64,000 nucleotides of DNA from Paramoeba atlantica (taxonomy: Eukaryota; Discosea), in NCBI GenBank assembly GCA_977017575.1, contig CDRNVI010000085.1, positions 1-64,000 on the forward strand, written 5' to 3'. A program made the position numbers and the translations under genes. This document shows positions 17,941-28,892 of this stretch, piece after piece. Numbering within the stretch: position 1 is the first letter of the stretch; every line of letters starts with the position of its first letter. Below the pieces are notes generated by a model, which saw only the letters and a list, made by a program, of their open reading frames with translations, had not been told where the DNA came from and did not search any database.

Positions 17941-20900
17941 GTTTCCTTGGAACGTAGGTTTGATTCATTTTCGTCGTTGTAAAGGGCACGGTGTTGGACT
18001 GGTCATCTATTTTTTCTTTTTTTAAAAACTATCGTAGCAAATAGTTTCTTGGACGTACGTTGGTCTAATTCGTGTATTACTTTTTCGCAACCGCTCTTCA
18101 TTTTTTTTAAGGCTTATATAAGGCTTGCACGACTTTGCAAGCTGTGTAATATTTAGTAGTTTAAATTCCTGTTCAACCCCCTGCCGGTCTAGTAAGGCGG
18201 CATCTGCTATCGCATGGATCAGACTTTGCGTGTTGCGATGTAAAGAACCTCCGGACAGAACAGGCAAGCATTGGAAGCATTCTTCTCGTATAATATTCGT
18301 CTGCACGTACGTGTTGTGTTTCTTTTTGATCGCGTCGTTGATTAGTTGGATGCATTTTTTAGACCTATTGCTCTGCGAAAGCTCGTGTATTACGGTTAAG
18401 TCATAGTATACCTCGCCGTTGTTCCAATAAATAACGAGATCCGGTCCGGATCGGCATAGCCGTCTTCCAGTGCAAACTTTCTGATGAGTTACGTGATTGC
18501 TTGGACTAATTATATCTCCGCACTGCAGACATTTCCATGACGAGAAAGCTCTGGGTTCCTTTTCACATGGCAATCCAGCTTTGTGGCATAGTCGCTGTAG
18601 AAATGCAACAAGTGCATTGTGCTTCGCCGTGGTGTTGAAACCTGAGCATTGAGCGCATCCTGGAATGTGTGTAAGAGCGGTTCGATCGTCAAGAACAATA
18701 CCACACCCTGGGCAGAGAAGGTTGGAAGGAAGGCTCCGATGATGAGCATTTAACCGAGGCATAACCGCAAGCTTAAAGAGATGTGATGGTATGTAACGTA
18801 CATGTGAAGTCAACCAGTCATTGTTACCTTTGAATGAAGTCGCTTGAAGTATAGGCTTGATCTCGGGATCGAGCTGCAGTTCTTTCCAAACTTTTTCATG
18901 TTGAATCGCGCTAGAAGTTTCATTGTCAACAGGTGCAATTTTCAAGTTTGTTTTCTTGGGAATACAATTGTGAGTAGCTGTCATGTCAGTTCCGGTCCGA
19001 GCTGAAGAAGAACTTAGGCGCTCTAGAACTGAAAAACGCGAAGCTGCGTAAGCATTTGCTCGATTGGGGTTGCACGCTGTTAATCCGAAACCTCCTTTTC
19101 TAAGTGGAAGGCGAATGATTTTCTTTTGATCGACCGTTAGAGGTCCTACCCAGGATTCCACGACCTTCTCAACTTTTTGGTCAAACTTTGTCGTGGCAAT
19201 ATCCGTATTGTCCGCTTCGTGAACGCGCATGAGGTATTGAAGTCTGACGTTTACACATTTGCACAGTAGCAGTAGAGAGATGTTGTTCATGCCCATTTTC
19301 TCAAGCCTTCGAAAGCCGTTTTCATGCTTGTTGACTTGTCGAATGAGCCGTTCACAAACTGATTCATTATCGCCAATGTGAGCACCCAGTATTTTGACGG
19401 CGTCAGATTCGGTTTTTAATCCTTGGTCTTGAAGAGACGAAGGTATACTGTTTCCTGACACCCCTTGAAACCACACACATTTTGTTTCGGCAAGCGTCAC
19501 TTGTTTTACTTTAAGCAAATCTCTCAGTCTAAAGAATATTTTTTCAAGCTCGATTGGGTCACGTGAAACGAGGGTTAAATCGTCGATGTAGGCGTTTATT
19601 TCTACACCAGGGAACTCCATCGCCAATGTCTCTAGGATTGGTTGACAAAACACACAGAAGTACAAACTTGCTAAGGCGGAACCTTGTCTCACTCCAGCTG
19701 AGCTCGGTATAATGCTTGCAAGATTGCCATCTGACCCAAAATATAGCAAATCAGATGGATCAGAGTATTCGGCGGCGAAGAATCTCTGGAAGGGCTTCAG
19801 TGTTGCGAAGGCGAAAACGCTTTTCGCCATTTCGTCCCTGGATGGGGTGTTGAATGCATTCTTCATGTCAACCGATAGAATAGTGTATCCGTCAAGATAT
19901 CGGTCGCGTAGTTTGTGGACGATTCTCTCGCAACCTGCCTGCGAAAATACTCCTTGCTGCATTGGAGAAAAAAGCGGTTCAAGTGATTTCTCGTACCTCT
20001 GCAGCAGAATCAGGCCGGCTAGCTTACCGAAAATTTCGCCAATTGCAACAGGACGGACTCCTCCGTCAGGTTTGGCTATTGCAACCAGGCGAGCCCTATT
20101 TAGCCGTTTCATGACCTGGCGTGAAAGAAATCCGTTTATCAGGTCTCCCATCATATGACACATACTCACGCAGCAGGGCTCGTCGTCTACTAGCAGCCTA
20201 ATTACACTTCCAGTTGTACCGGTGGGTCCTGGGCTGACTCCTTTCGCTAGCCGTTTGCTAGCACTGCGGAGTTCGAAGGGAGAGATCGCAGCAATAATCG
20301 GGGCATCTTCAGGTACTTTAAATTTGCAGGTTTGTTCCGGATGCAAGGCTCGTAGTTTTTGTATAGTTTCTTGATCCGTTAGGGAATGACGTTGAAAGGA
20401 ACGATCTAGTACCTTAGTAGCTTTGGAGGTGCAACCTTCCAAAGCGAGACGAGTTGCTCGTTTAATAGCCCTACGATCTTCTTTGACTTCTGACTCCTCT
20501 TCCGCTTTGTCTGTGTACGTGTCTTGCGGAGGTCTGCGACGCCTTTGCTTCGCATTTGTTAGTCGAACCTCTGCTAAGGAGAGTTTCATGGCGGATAGGA
20601 CCTGATGCCAGATCTTGTTTCTTTGCGGATAATCGCTCTGTTGGTACAGTTGCATGATGTCTCGATAAATGGCAATCACTCTCGGAACGAAATCTGGACT
20701 TATCGTTTTAGCCGTGGGAATGGGAAGGTGGTCGACGTCGTCACCTTGCCAATCACGTATGTGAAATGCTGTTTCGTTGGAGGTGGAATCTACTTCTGAG
20801 TGTATGCCAGTCTCATCTGATTCTGGTAGTGCGTGGTGCCAACGTATGTGATAAATCCGTACGTTTTCTTGTGGCGGAAGAAAGCCGTCGAATGTTTCGC

Positions 20901-21615
20901 CCATATGGTGACCTTTAATACCTTTGTATTGAACGGAGAGTTTCTTTTTGTTGGCTCTGCAACTTGTTCTTGTGACTATTCCTTCGTTAAGGTTCGATTG
21001 CCGATCGAAGGTCCAAGCAATAGTGCAAACCGATCCTTTTTTGACATGTGAGAGAGATTGGATAATTTCTATGGAGGGGATTGGGAACTGTGTTTCCGGT
21101 TTTATCGTTTTGATGATGTTCTCAAAATCTTCGCTGTTGATCTTTCCGTCAAAGGTTATAGCCGACGCGCCCTGATGTTCATCAGCAATGCCTATGGGGC
21201 TTGGTGGCGAAGGGGTTTCGCTGGGTCGGTTAGTCGTCGGAGACTCACATTCGTGGAATTCAGCATCGTTATTTAACTCCTCGGATCGTATGTTTGCCTT
21301 CGTAAATGGAGTAAACTCAATGTCGGCGCTAAGATGTTCGACGATTGGGACTCTGCTTGATAATGTTGCCTCGTGGTGATTTCCATGTTGCCCTCGTGAA
21401 GCGTCGTTCTCGTAACCGTTTTGAGCTGTTGGAACCTCTTGTTGTGTGTGTTTGCGACGGAGATTTTCTATGATTATGGATGACGGATTTAATGGGCGCA
21501 TTACGAGCTCATCAAGAGTTTCAGGATCTTTTGGCGGGGGTGTGGCTGCGTCTGCGTACGTCAGCTCTTTGTTGCTTGTGGTGAAGGCTGTTGTTTTTGC
21601 AGTGTTAGTCTTCAG
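17941..21615 (-). mobile_element. LINE L1, CRE-like, 5'-truncated, with 3' extra flank
   Basis: A CRE-like RLE LINE inserted in the SINE. Its ORF frame is open without a start codon up to the left edge of the SINE 3' piece (about 21615), so it is 5'-truncated. Past its stop, the 3' end carries about 75 bp that match the 3' untranslated region of VIPER-like elements in antisense (GTAAAGGGCACGGTGTTGG on the plus strand). The whole 129-bp end (17940-18068) recurs, apparently identical, at 28440-28568. No long poly(A). Confidence 0.7.
18022..21501 (-). CDS. L1 ORF: RT with C-terminal RLE
   Basis: About 1,159 residues from the first ATG at 21501; the frame is open upstream. Layout: acidic disordered N terminus, a small conserved domain (KGSVCTIAWTF … LPPQENVRIYHI, about residues 155-225), a linker, RT (APGPTG-like SPGPTGTTG; SVDMKNAFNTP; GVRQGSALASLYFC; catalytic AYIDDLTL), thumb with KKGGFGLT-like KGGFGLTACNP, a CPGC…HIPGC-x2-C-x8-H zinc finger, a second CLQC…H-x3-C finger, then the nuclease SGPDLVIYW-x8-YDLTVIHE. 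The last is the RLE signature of CRE/SLACS-type LINEs. No frame break seen. Confidence 0.85.
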   Translation of the reverse strand: MRPLNPSSIIIENLRRKHTQQEVPTAQNGYENDASRGQHGNHHEATLSSRVPIVEHLSADIEFTPFTKANIRSEELNNDAEFHECESPTTNRPSETPSPPSPIGIADEHQGASAITFDGKINSEDFENIIKTIKPETQFPIPSIEIIQSLSHVKKGSVCTIAWTFDRQSNLNEGIVTRTSCRANKKKLSVQYKGIKGHHMGETFDGFLPPQENVRIYHIRWHHALPESDETGIHSEVDSTSNETAFHIRDWQGDDVDHLPIPTAKTISPDFVPRVIAIYRDIMQLYQQSDYPQRNKIWHQVLSAMKLSLAEVRLTNAKQRRRRPPQDTYTDKAEEESEVKEDRRAIKRATRLALEGCTSKATKVLDRSFQRHSLTDQETIQKLRALHPEQTCKFKVPEDAPIIAAISPFELRSASKRLAKGVSPGPTGTTGSVIRLLVDDEPCCVSMCHMMGDLINGFLSRQVMKRLNRARLVAIAKPDGGVRPVAIGEIFGKLAGLILLQRYEKSLEPLFSPMQQGVFSQAGCERIVHKLRDRYLDGYTILSVDMKNAFNTPSRDEMAKSVFAFATLKPFQRFFAAEYSDPSDLLYFGSDGNLASIIPSSAGVRQGSALASLYFCVFCQPILETLAMEFPGVEINAYIDDLTLVSRDPIELEKIFFRLRDLLKVKQVTLAETKCVWFQGVSGNSIPSSLQDQGLKTESDAVKILGAHIGDNESVCERLIRQVNKHENGFRRLEKMGMNNISLLLLCKCVNVRLQYLMRVHEADNTDIATTKFDQKVEKVVESWVGPLTVDQKKIIRLPLRKGGFGLTACNPNRANAYAASRFSVLERLSSSSARTGTDMTATHNCIPKKTNLKIAPVDNETSSAIQHEKVWKELQLDPEIKPILQATSFKGNNDWLTSHVRYIPSHLFKLAVMPRLNAHHRSLPSNLLCPGCGIVLDDRTALTHIPGCAQCSGFNTTAKHNALVAFLQRLCHKAGLPCEKEPRAFSSWKCLQCGDIISPSNHVTHQKVCTGRRLCRSGPDLVIYWNNGEVYYDLTVIHELSQSNRSKKCIQLINDAIKKKHNTYVQTNIIREECFQCLPVLSGGSLHRNTQSLIHAIADAALLDRQGVEQEFKLLNITQLAKSCKPYISLKKNEERLRKSNTRIRPTYVQETICYDSF

Positions 21616-22740
21616 TTTGATGCTCCCTTCCGGGTGGTGAAGAGTCGGTTTCCAGTGCTCTTGTTGGATACTTTTTTGAGATGGAGAGAGCTGTTTACTC
21701 CTTCGACTGAAAAACCTGGACGACAGAATGGCGTTTTTGATATAGTGGAGCGCCAGTCACAGCTTGCTGTGGCTGACTTCGACCGATATATCGGACCTTC
21801 CCACTTGGAGAGTCGAGGGGTCATAACTCTTCGGAGTCAAACGGCCCAGTTCAACAACAACAACAACGAAACCAGGGTTACGCATAAACTAGCACTCTAT
21901 TAATTGTAATTTGGCCTCGACATCCTTTGCGTTTTCTCACCCGTGGGAGGAACATCTTATAACATTTCCTTAATAGATGCATTACTAAAATTATTCGCTA
22001 GATATGAAAACCATACGGTCTGCCTGGGACCGAGAGTGGTCAATAAACTGCGCAAAGACAAGTTCCACAAACTGTCTTTTGCTGATGAAATCCACGCCGA
22101 GGGGCTCCCTGGAAACATATACACTGATAACATATATGAATAAATGAACAACTATGAATAGCACAATCGTAATTCAAAATGACACAACATATCATTCATT
22201 CATTTCACACGCACAAAGATGGAAAAGAAACAAGCCTGCATAAAACAACACAATCAATGTCACTCTGTTAACGGGGTTCCCCCCCACCGGAACCCTCGGC
22301 CAAATGGCTGGGGGCTCGGTGGGTGGGCACAAAACTTTAAACGTAACAAAATAACAACCTAACAAGAATATAACAAACGAGTAAACACCCCCCTCCATGC
22401 AATTAGAGAATACTACATCATAATTTGAGAAAATTATGTGCCCCGAAGGGCCAGCAGGCAAATATATAGCCGCCCCTCGGCTAAATTTCAAAACGTGAAC
22501 TATTAGAAATCCACGCCGAGGGGCTCCCTGGAAACATATACACTGATAACATATATGAATAAATGAACAACTATGAATAGCTCAATCGTAATTCAAAATG
22601 ACACAACATATCATTCATTCATTTCACACGCACAAAGATGGAAAAGAAACAAGCCTGCATAAAACAACACAATCAATGTCACTCTGTTAACGGGGTTCCC
22701 CCCCACCGGAACCCTCGGCCAACCTGCCCACACACACGTC

Positions 22741-23276
22741 ACAATAAACCCAAAATGCCCAATCACGTAGTCAAATATTAATAGATAGAAAATATCAAAA
22801 TATGCAGAGCTCACAAAAGGATAACGATAGCAATAGATGACCAGTCCATTACCACGCCCTTTACAAGCTCACACGAGCTACACAGGTTACGCTTTCAACC
22901 TCTGCCCATATACCAACTTGGGACCTAGAAGTGTGGAGCAACTAGGCGTGGTGTACGGCCGTGTCAACAATGACGCGGTTAAAAAACATTAAGGCGCTAA
23001 TCGCAGAGTAAGGCAAACTTTACTCACCTTTATCTCACATTGGGGAACCTTGTTTTCGAAAACCAAGGCGTGAGGATAAAGTTTGTCAACCGATTAACAT
23101 CCATAACCTTCCAAAATTATAGGGACAACCTCCAAACCCCAGGACCCCGTCCGCTCTCTTTTTTTTTTTTTTTTTTTTTTTTGTCTTTGTTTTTTTTCTT
23201 TTTTTCTTGTCTTTGTTTTTTTTTTCTTTTTTTTCTTGTCTTTTTTTTTCTTTTTTATATTTGGTGATCCTGTCCC
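22741..23276. other. V2 3' untranslated spacer with T-rich tract
   Basis: Lies between the RT/RNase H stop and repeat B1. Contains, in V2 sense, GTAAAGGGCGTGGTAATGG (about 22833-22860), a motif also found after the RT genes of V3 and V4, and a T-rich low-complexity run at 23159-23266. No gene. Confidence 0.6.
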
Positions 23277-25000
23277 CTAGGGTTTTCTTTCAATATGACT
23301 GTCTAGCTTACCAATATGATGATGCTGATTATCGCTGTATTTGTCGATGTTGCCTTTATATTTCTCAACCTTCTCTCTCTCAATCTCCTTCCCGCGACTG
23401 ACAGCATCCGCCGGGTTCTCATCCGTGGATATGTACGCTGCCTTGACACAAATACCTTTGTCCTCTGTCAGTCGCAGGACTTCGCGCAATTCCATTGAAA
23501 CCCCCTCTGACTTGGAGATCCTCCTGTTCAGTGCAGCCTGACAGGAGGTGTTATCAACAAAAACATCCAAGCAGGTTCCACGGGGGCAATGCGCGGAAAA
23601 CTTCTCGAGGGCTAAGCGGACTGCTGCAGCTTCCGCACGATTCACCTCATACGAGGATGACTCAGGCCACGCCTCACCCGTAATCAAAACCTCTCCGCTG
23701 TCTAAATACATAATCGCTCCCCATCCTTTCACCGAGGCATCGGTGTAGAGACGATGCTTGTGTGGAACAACATCGGGATGGGGAGGTGGAGACCGTGGAA
23801 CATTCTCCAGCAACTCGTTTCTCCATTCTGCTAGCATGGAGCGAGTGACGACAGGGAGTGCGACCGGACGGTCACATAACTTCGGGCAACGGTTCAACAA
23901 GTTGATACGCCGTTGCGCCACCTTCAAAGCGAAATAAAACCGCGGCATATTGAGTCGGAGAACTGCGGAGCCATAAATGAGGCGCCCCACCACCGCCTCT
24001 AGGTCAACAAAGGAAATGTTGAAGAAAGAGTCGGCTCGCAGTTTCCTGATCACTCGCGGTCCCAGGCAGACCGTATGCGCGTTATGGTCGAACGCCACCC
24101 CATTGAACACGTACTGTGCTACAGGGGGCTGACCCCGATCTTTGAAAAGACCGTTCGCCTTGTCGCAACGCTCGTCAATGAACTGAGCGTACGTGGTGGC
24201 CTCGGAGTGGGTTCCTGCAAACCGAACTTCGTCAACATAAACGTCGATAGCGCCTCGGTGAAACGAGTAGCGCTGAGAACAAATCGACGCCTCGCCAGCA
24301 ATCGCGGCGGTAACCGTGTGCATAACCTCCGGTGCACACCTATGGCCCATCGGGAGGACGTTCATCTCAAACACGTCTCCACTGTTCGTTCTAAGGCGGA
24401 ATTTGGGCCGCGCCCTCTTTGGGATACCAATCTGGTAAAATCCACACGTGAAGTCCCGCTTCACAGCCATCGGCTCGTGCGCCTTATGAAGATACTTGGA
24501 GGGATGATATAATGGGACCTTTGGTTCATATGATTTTAATCTATCGTTATCGTCCCTTGTCCATGAAATAAATCTTCTGCGCTGATTGCCCTCATCATCG
24601 GTCTCCACAACCGTGAAGGGAATCATGAACTGCATCGATGGGCGCTTTCTCAACTCCTGCGCCGGGACCTTAGAGATTATGCCTGCGTCCTCCAACAATC
24701 GGACGTCCGCCTCAGGCAATGAACCTTTCACACTAGGTTCGGGGTACGGGGCTTTAGGTACCCATAATAATTCATCCACTACCTTGCGAAAACGAGTGGC
24801 AGCTGACATACTCATCCACTCCTTAACCTGATCCAAATGGATAACAGGTATCGACTTCTTAACGTGCAAAGGTAGGTGAGCGTCGTGTGCCTTGGCTAGC
24901 CGTGAAGAGCGGCGTGCACAAACAACGGAGTGCCTGCGAAGGTAAGGCACTTCCTCGAAGCACTTTGCCACGTGCTCGGAGGTTACAGCACTGGGAGACG
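23277..25000 (-). CDS. V2 reverse transcriptase / RNase H
   Basis: The RT-RNase H polyprotein part of V2. Visible blocks: FISWTRDDNDRLKSYEP, AVKRDFTCGFYQIGIP, MNVLPMGHRCAPEVMHT, GPRVIRKLRAD, then RNase H with YTDASVKGWGAIMYLDSGEV, YEVNRAEAAAVRLAL, DVFVDNTSC and ENPADAVSRG. The same reading frame stays open further upstream under the recombinase gene, so the exact start is uncertain. Upstream neighbour is the recombinase, which it overlaps. Confidence 0.8.
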
Positions 25001-26167
25001 GGCTGAGACTCTCTGCGTCCCGAGAGCCCTTGCCGTTGTAATACTGCTTGCGTTGTAGCGCAACAGTGATTCGACGTTGAGGTGTTTCGTGAGGTTCTGG
25101 ACGTCCTCCATCCTGAGATTCCCGAGGGAGATCTCGTGGAATAGGTAAGTAATTGCACCTCTTTTTATGGAATGTGTTCCATACCCGGGACCGAGAAGTT
25201 GATTCATCCTGTGGTCCATCTCCCGGACCGTCGTGTAACACAGGCGTTGGCCTGGTCTCAAACTTCCCACAAACTGAGCCAGTTCGGGTGTCCCCGGTCC
25301 AGTCACTATCGCGTAGAGGTACGGCCGGTAAGGATTCAGACGGGTTGTCTTGGTCCCCCTGCCCCAATAGATGATTGCCTCGTGACTGGCCACACTCACG
25401 AACTGCTCCCGCCTCAGGTCGGCGGTCTCGGTCCATCTCGCAGCGGCTTTCCAACACAGGAGGCAACACATGCTCTCCTTTACGTCGAGGTGACGTCTCA
25501 GCTTCTTTAGAAGAAGTGGCGTGATTGGAAGCATCTGCCGCGTGGGTTCTAGCCCCCCCTGCGCCTGCAGGGCCTTTACGTAGAGACTCAATGGGGTACC
25601 TTCGATTCCCATGAGCTCGAACAGAGTCCTCAATGCCCCTGCGTACCCCATGCGCGTCGAGGTAGCGAGAGGCAGAGTCTCTAGGAAGAGCACCGCGTTT
25701 GCAGGATTCGCGGTGATTCCCTTCGCCTGGCAATACTCGCGCAGGCGGAACCATAATCGCTCCCTTGTGGCCCACGTAGCCGTCGCCCACATGGGCTGGA
25801 GCGCCTCGCTCATCTGAGTGGCGCGCGGGTCCTCGGGGGGCATTCGAAGAATCGCCCTCAGCAGCTCCTGGCGGCGTCCTCCTAGAGGCTGTGCGGCGTC
25901 GGCGGTTACGACGGCGGCGGTTTTGGCGGCGGCGGTCTTGGCGGCGGTGTAAACGGGAACGGGAAGCCGGGGTAGAGGACGGATTGGGAGGGAGACGCTT
26001 CTGCGCCTTAGACGTAACGGGGAGAGAGGGCGGGGAGGAGGAGTAGCGCCACGCACGCGTGGCCGTCTTTCGCGCTGGCGGAGAGACGGGGAGGAAACAG
26101 GGGTAAGAATATCCACCCGTCGTCGCCTGGGACGACGGGCACGAGCAGTAATTGGGGTGGGGGGCAT
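24983..26167 (-). CDS. V2 tyrosine recombinase
   Basis: An intact frame of 394 residues. After a basic, proline-rich N terminus the core shows LATSTRMGYAGALRTLF, the ARWTETADLR Arg, YGTHSIKRGAITYLF (H-x-x-R) and LTKHLNVESLLRYN with the catalytic Tyr. It would integrate the element's circular cDNA without duplicating the target, consistent with V2's edges. Only a few bases separate it from the Gag stop. Confidence 0.87.
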   Translation of the reverse strand: MPPTPITARARRPRRRRVDILTPVSSPSLRQRERRPRVRGATPPPRPLSPLRLRRRSVSLPIRPLPRLPVPVYTAAKTAAAKTAAVVTADAAQPLGGRRQELLRAILRMPPEDPRATQMSEALQPMWATATWATRERLWFRLREYCQAKGITANPANAVLFLETLPLATSTRMGYAGALRTLFELMGIEGTPLSLYVKALQAQGGLEPTRQMLPITPLLLKKLRRHLDVKESMCCLLCWKAAARWTETADLRREQFVSVASHEAIIYWGRGTKTTRLNPYRPYLYAIVTGPGTPELAQFVGSLRPGQRLCYTTVREMDHRMNQLLGPGYGTHSIKRGAITYLFHEISLGNLRMEDVQNLTKHLNVESLLRYNASSITTARALGTQRVSARLPVL

Positions 26168-26170
26168 TTC

Positions 26171-27588
26171 CTAGTGGAAAGCCCGTGTTACGCCGTAACG
26201 GTTGGCGCCGCCCACCACCCCGCCGCGAAAATCCTGTTGCGGGGCGCGTGTGGTACGGAACTGCCCCCCCTGCTGTTGGGACGCTTGGGGGCAGTTCGAT
26301 CGGAGGTGGCCTGGCTGATTACAGCCAAAACAGAAAGGTCCTTGGCTGCGTCGACGAGGAGCACGCTGCGCAGTCCGGCCCCTCAGTTGCTCGTCAACCA
26401 CAAGCTGACCGTAGCGGTCCTGAGGGTCGTCGTCACGGTGCAACCGCTGTTGCACACGCTCGACAGCAACGCCCGCCGCAGCCCAATAATGGTTGCGAAG
26501 CTCTTCGATGATGAGAAGGGCTACGGCGAGGTTGTGCTTCTCTAGCCATCCCTCCGTATTGCACGCAGCGTACACCCATTCAGTTAACATCTTGAACAGG
26601 CGCTCACGCTGCGGCGGAGGGTTGAAGCGTACCCCAAGCTGCGGAGCTTCGCGCAGCTCACGGATGAGTTCACGTGGCTTGAACAAATCATCCGTGTCGA
26701 TCCACGGTTGCCAAGTAACCGGATCGTAGGGGGAGAAGCCTTTCGGGTCCGTAATACGGACGCGTTCAAACGTGGGGATCAGATCTTCAACTGGTTTCCC
26801 ACCCGGCATCTGCGCCCGAACATGGGCCAGTTCCAAAGAGTGGTAGTTGATCTCGGGATGGGGAAAACGATAGGCAGTGTTCTTGTCCCCATCCCACTCG
26901 GCGAACAACTCAGTTGAGTTAGGGTCCTTTGGATGCGTCATATGCACCAACCCTATAACCGTCTGCCGTAGGCCGTCACGGGGAAGGGACCATACAGCCT
27001 CGACGGTGACCTCGTAGTCCTTGCGCAGAAGCTCAATCACTTTCGTGATGAACTCTTCTTTGCTGGATTGTGTCATGATCCCACGCGCATCACAGCGTGA
27101 ACGCTGCGGCAACTCGACGTGGTCAATGTCAAGGGCCTCGTAACGGCGCGGCGAGCGAGAAGCCTCAACCTGGTCGGGGTTAAGGGTTCCTCTTCGTCGC
27201 ATATGGGGCTCGGGAGCCTCAAAATGGGGCTCGGGAGCGGAAAAGGGTACGGGCTAGGGAGGGAGCTCGCAGGCAAACTGGGAAGGTTGGAAGGGAGAGG
27301 GCTAGGCGGTTCGCGGGCGGGGCTGAGTGCTCTACCAGAAGGGCGTACCTTTCGGCGCGCTGGGACAGGAGTAGGGGGAATCGGAGGAGGTCGCGCGGAT
27401 ACCTGCGGAGCCGGCTGCGTGGGGAGAGGGGGGAGAGGGGGGCGCACGGGAGGGCACGAAAGGGACTGACGCTTAGAATGGTCTTGGACGGAGGAGGTCT
27501 GAATGGGTGTCGGCGCCCTATTCCGCTTCGGTGATCTATCGCGCTCCTGGCGTGGCTCCGACGGAGCCCGTAAACGTTGGGATCTCAT
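26171..27588 (-). CDS. V2 Gag-like protein region
   Basis: Starts at the ATG at 27588, two bases inside from repeat A1, so A1 supplies the leader. The N-terminal part is arginine/proline-rich (MRSQRLRAPSEPRQERD), the core shares VTWQPWIDT, FKPRELIRELREAP and ELRNHYWAAAG with the other Gags, and the end has CFGCNQPGHLRSNC, a CCHC knuckle. The region is not one continuous frame. Confidence 0.75.
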
Positions 27589-28892
27589 ACACAAAACTTT
27601 AAACGTAACAAAATAACAACCTAACAAGAATATAACAAACGAGTAAACACCCCCCTCCATGCAATTAGAGAATACTACATCATAATTTGAGAAAATTATG
27701 TGCCCCGAAGGGCCAGCAGGCAAATATATAGCCGCCCCTCGGCTAAATTTCAAAACGTGAACTATTACTCGAGGCAGCGGTGGGGCGTCTACTCTATGGA
27801 TCTGCAGTTCTGTGGCTGAACATGCCGCGCTTTTATTTTACTTTGAAGGTCGCACAGCGAAGAATTAATTTATTAAATCGGTGCCCGCATTTAGTCGAGC
27901 TAGTCGATCTCCCCGTAGGCACTTGCACCATTCTGGCCGAATGGCGTAATGAGCTATTGGATAATCTGCCCCGATCTCCACCTCCGCACCCCGATATTGT
28001 TCCTCACCGTCATAGGCTCTACACCGATGCCTCGGTGAAGACATGGAGAGCCATTATATACCTCGATTCCGGGGAGGTGCTGATAACCGGTGAGTCGTGG
28101 CCCAAGGGTTTCGACTATGAAGTAAATCGCGCGGAAGCAATGGCAGTCCGCTTGGCCCTGGAAAAAATTGTGGTACACTCGTCCCGTGAAACCTGCCTTG
28201 ACATTTTCGTCGACAACACATCGTGCGAATCAGCGTTGAACAAGAGATTGTCTAAATCAGGGGGCGTTTCAACGCAGCTACGAGAGATTTTGCGCCAGAC
28301 TGAGAAGAATGGGATTTGTGTTGAAGCGAAGTATGTATCTACATTGGATAATCCGGCTGATCACATAAGCCGGGGAAAGGTAGTGGACAAGAAGATTGAG
28401 AAGGTTTTATGATAGGAGATTTTACGTAAAAGTTGATATAGTTTCCTTGGAACGTAGGTTTGATTCATTTTCGTCGTTGTAAAGGGCACGGTGTTGGACT
28501 GGTCATCTATTTTTTCTTTTTTTAAAAACTATCGTAGCAAATAGTTTCTTGGACGTACGTTGGTCTAACAAAAAACGTTGGTCTTTTTTTTTTAAAGGTC
28601 TAAAAAACAAAAAACGATGGTCGTAAATCAGACTTCTTTTTTTTCTTCTTCTGTATAATCAGGTACATTCATCAAATTTCGCATTTCTGAAACACCAACA
28701 AAAAAGATTATCACGCAAACTTGTGTCCTATCGTCCTTTTCAAGCTTTCATGGAACCGAGCCATGAAGCTCGCGGTAGGAGGTCACGGAGCTGTGAGACA
28801 ATTGTATAAGCGTTGAGTTTTTCAATCTCAAGCTGAAATGCCTCACGAACTTCAGGAACGTTAAGGTTCGCTCTCTTAGCGAGGGAGGCTTT

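Larger units (their letters stand above)
17383..21864 (+). mobile_element. SINE S1 copy, split by two later insertions
   Basis: The outer edges are marked by 11-bp direct repeats AACGAAACCAG at 17372-17382 and 21865-21875. SINE sequence remains in three pieces: 17383-17395, 17826 to about 17940, and about 21616-21864. It ends in a (CAA)n tail. The 3' piece holds hairpins GTCACAGC-TT-GCTGTGGC and ACTC-TTCG-GAGT inside a GGGTC/GGCCC-type outer stem. Solo repeat 17396-17825 and LINE L1 lie inside. When these are set aside the SINE is about 375 bp. Confidence 0.7.
22087..27767 (-). mobile_element. V2: VIPER-like element with complete split direct repeats
   Basis: A 5,681-bp tyrosine-recombinase retroelement on the minus strand. 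On that strand the order is A1 (27767-27590), Gag, recombinase, RT/RNase H, a T-rich spacer, B1 (22717-22506), A2 (22505-22328) and B2 (22327-22087). A1-ORFs-B1-A2-B2 is the split-repeat arrangement of Ngaro/VIPER-type elements. A1 and A2 are both 178 bp and look identical, so insertion is recent. No TSD at either edge. It looks nearly whole, with perhaps one break in the Gag region. Confidence 0.85.
22005..28525 (+). mobile_element. V3: VIPER-like RT/RNase H remnant, split by V2
   Basis: A plus-strand fossil of the same family as V2 and V4. The left part (about 22005-22086) is a short RT segment, and the right part (27768-28412) carries the rest of RT and RNase H, then a 3' untranslated region to about 28525 containing the family motif GTAAAGGGCACGGTGTTGG. 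Gag and recombinase are absent. V2 lies between the two parts with no target duplication. Broken; older than V2. Confidence 0.7.

Noticed and set aside
23159-23270. Poly(A) end of an extra LINE
   Set aside because: The T-rich tract is interrupted by repeated GTCTTTG and lies within the V2 3' spacer without a TSD or LINE sequence next to it, so it is called low complexity.
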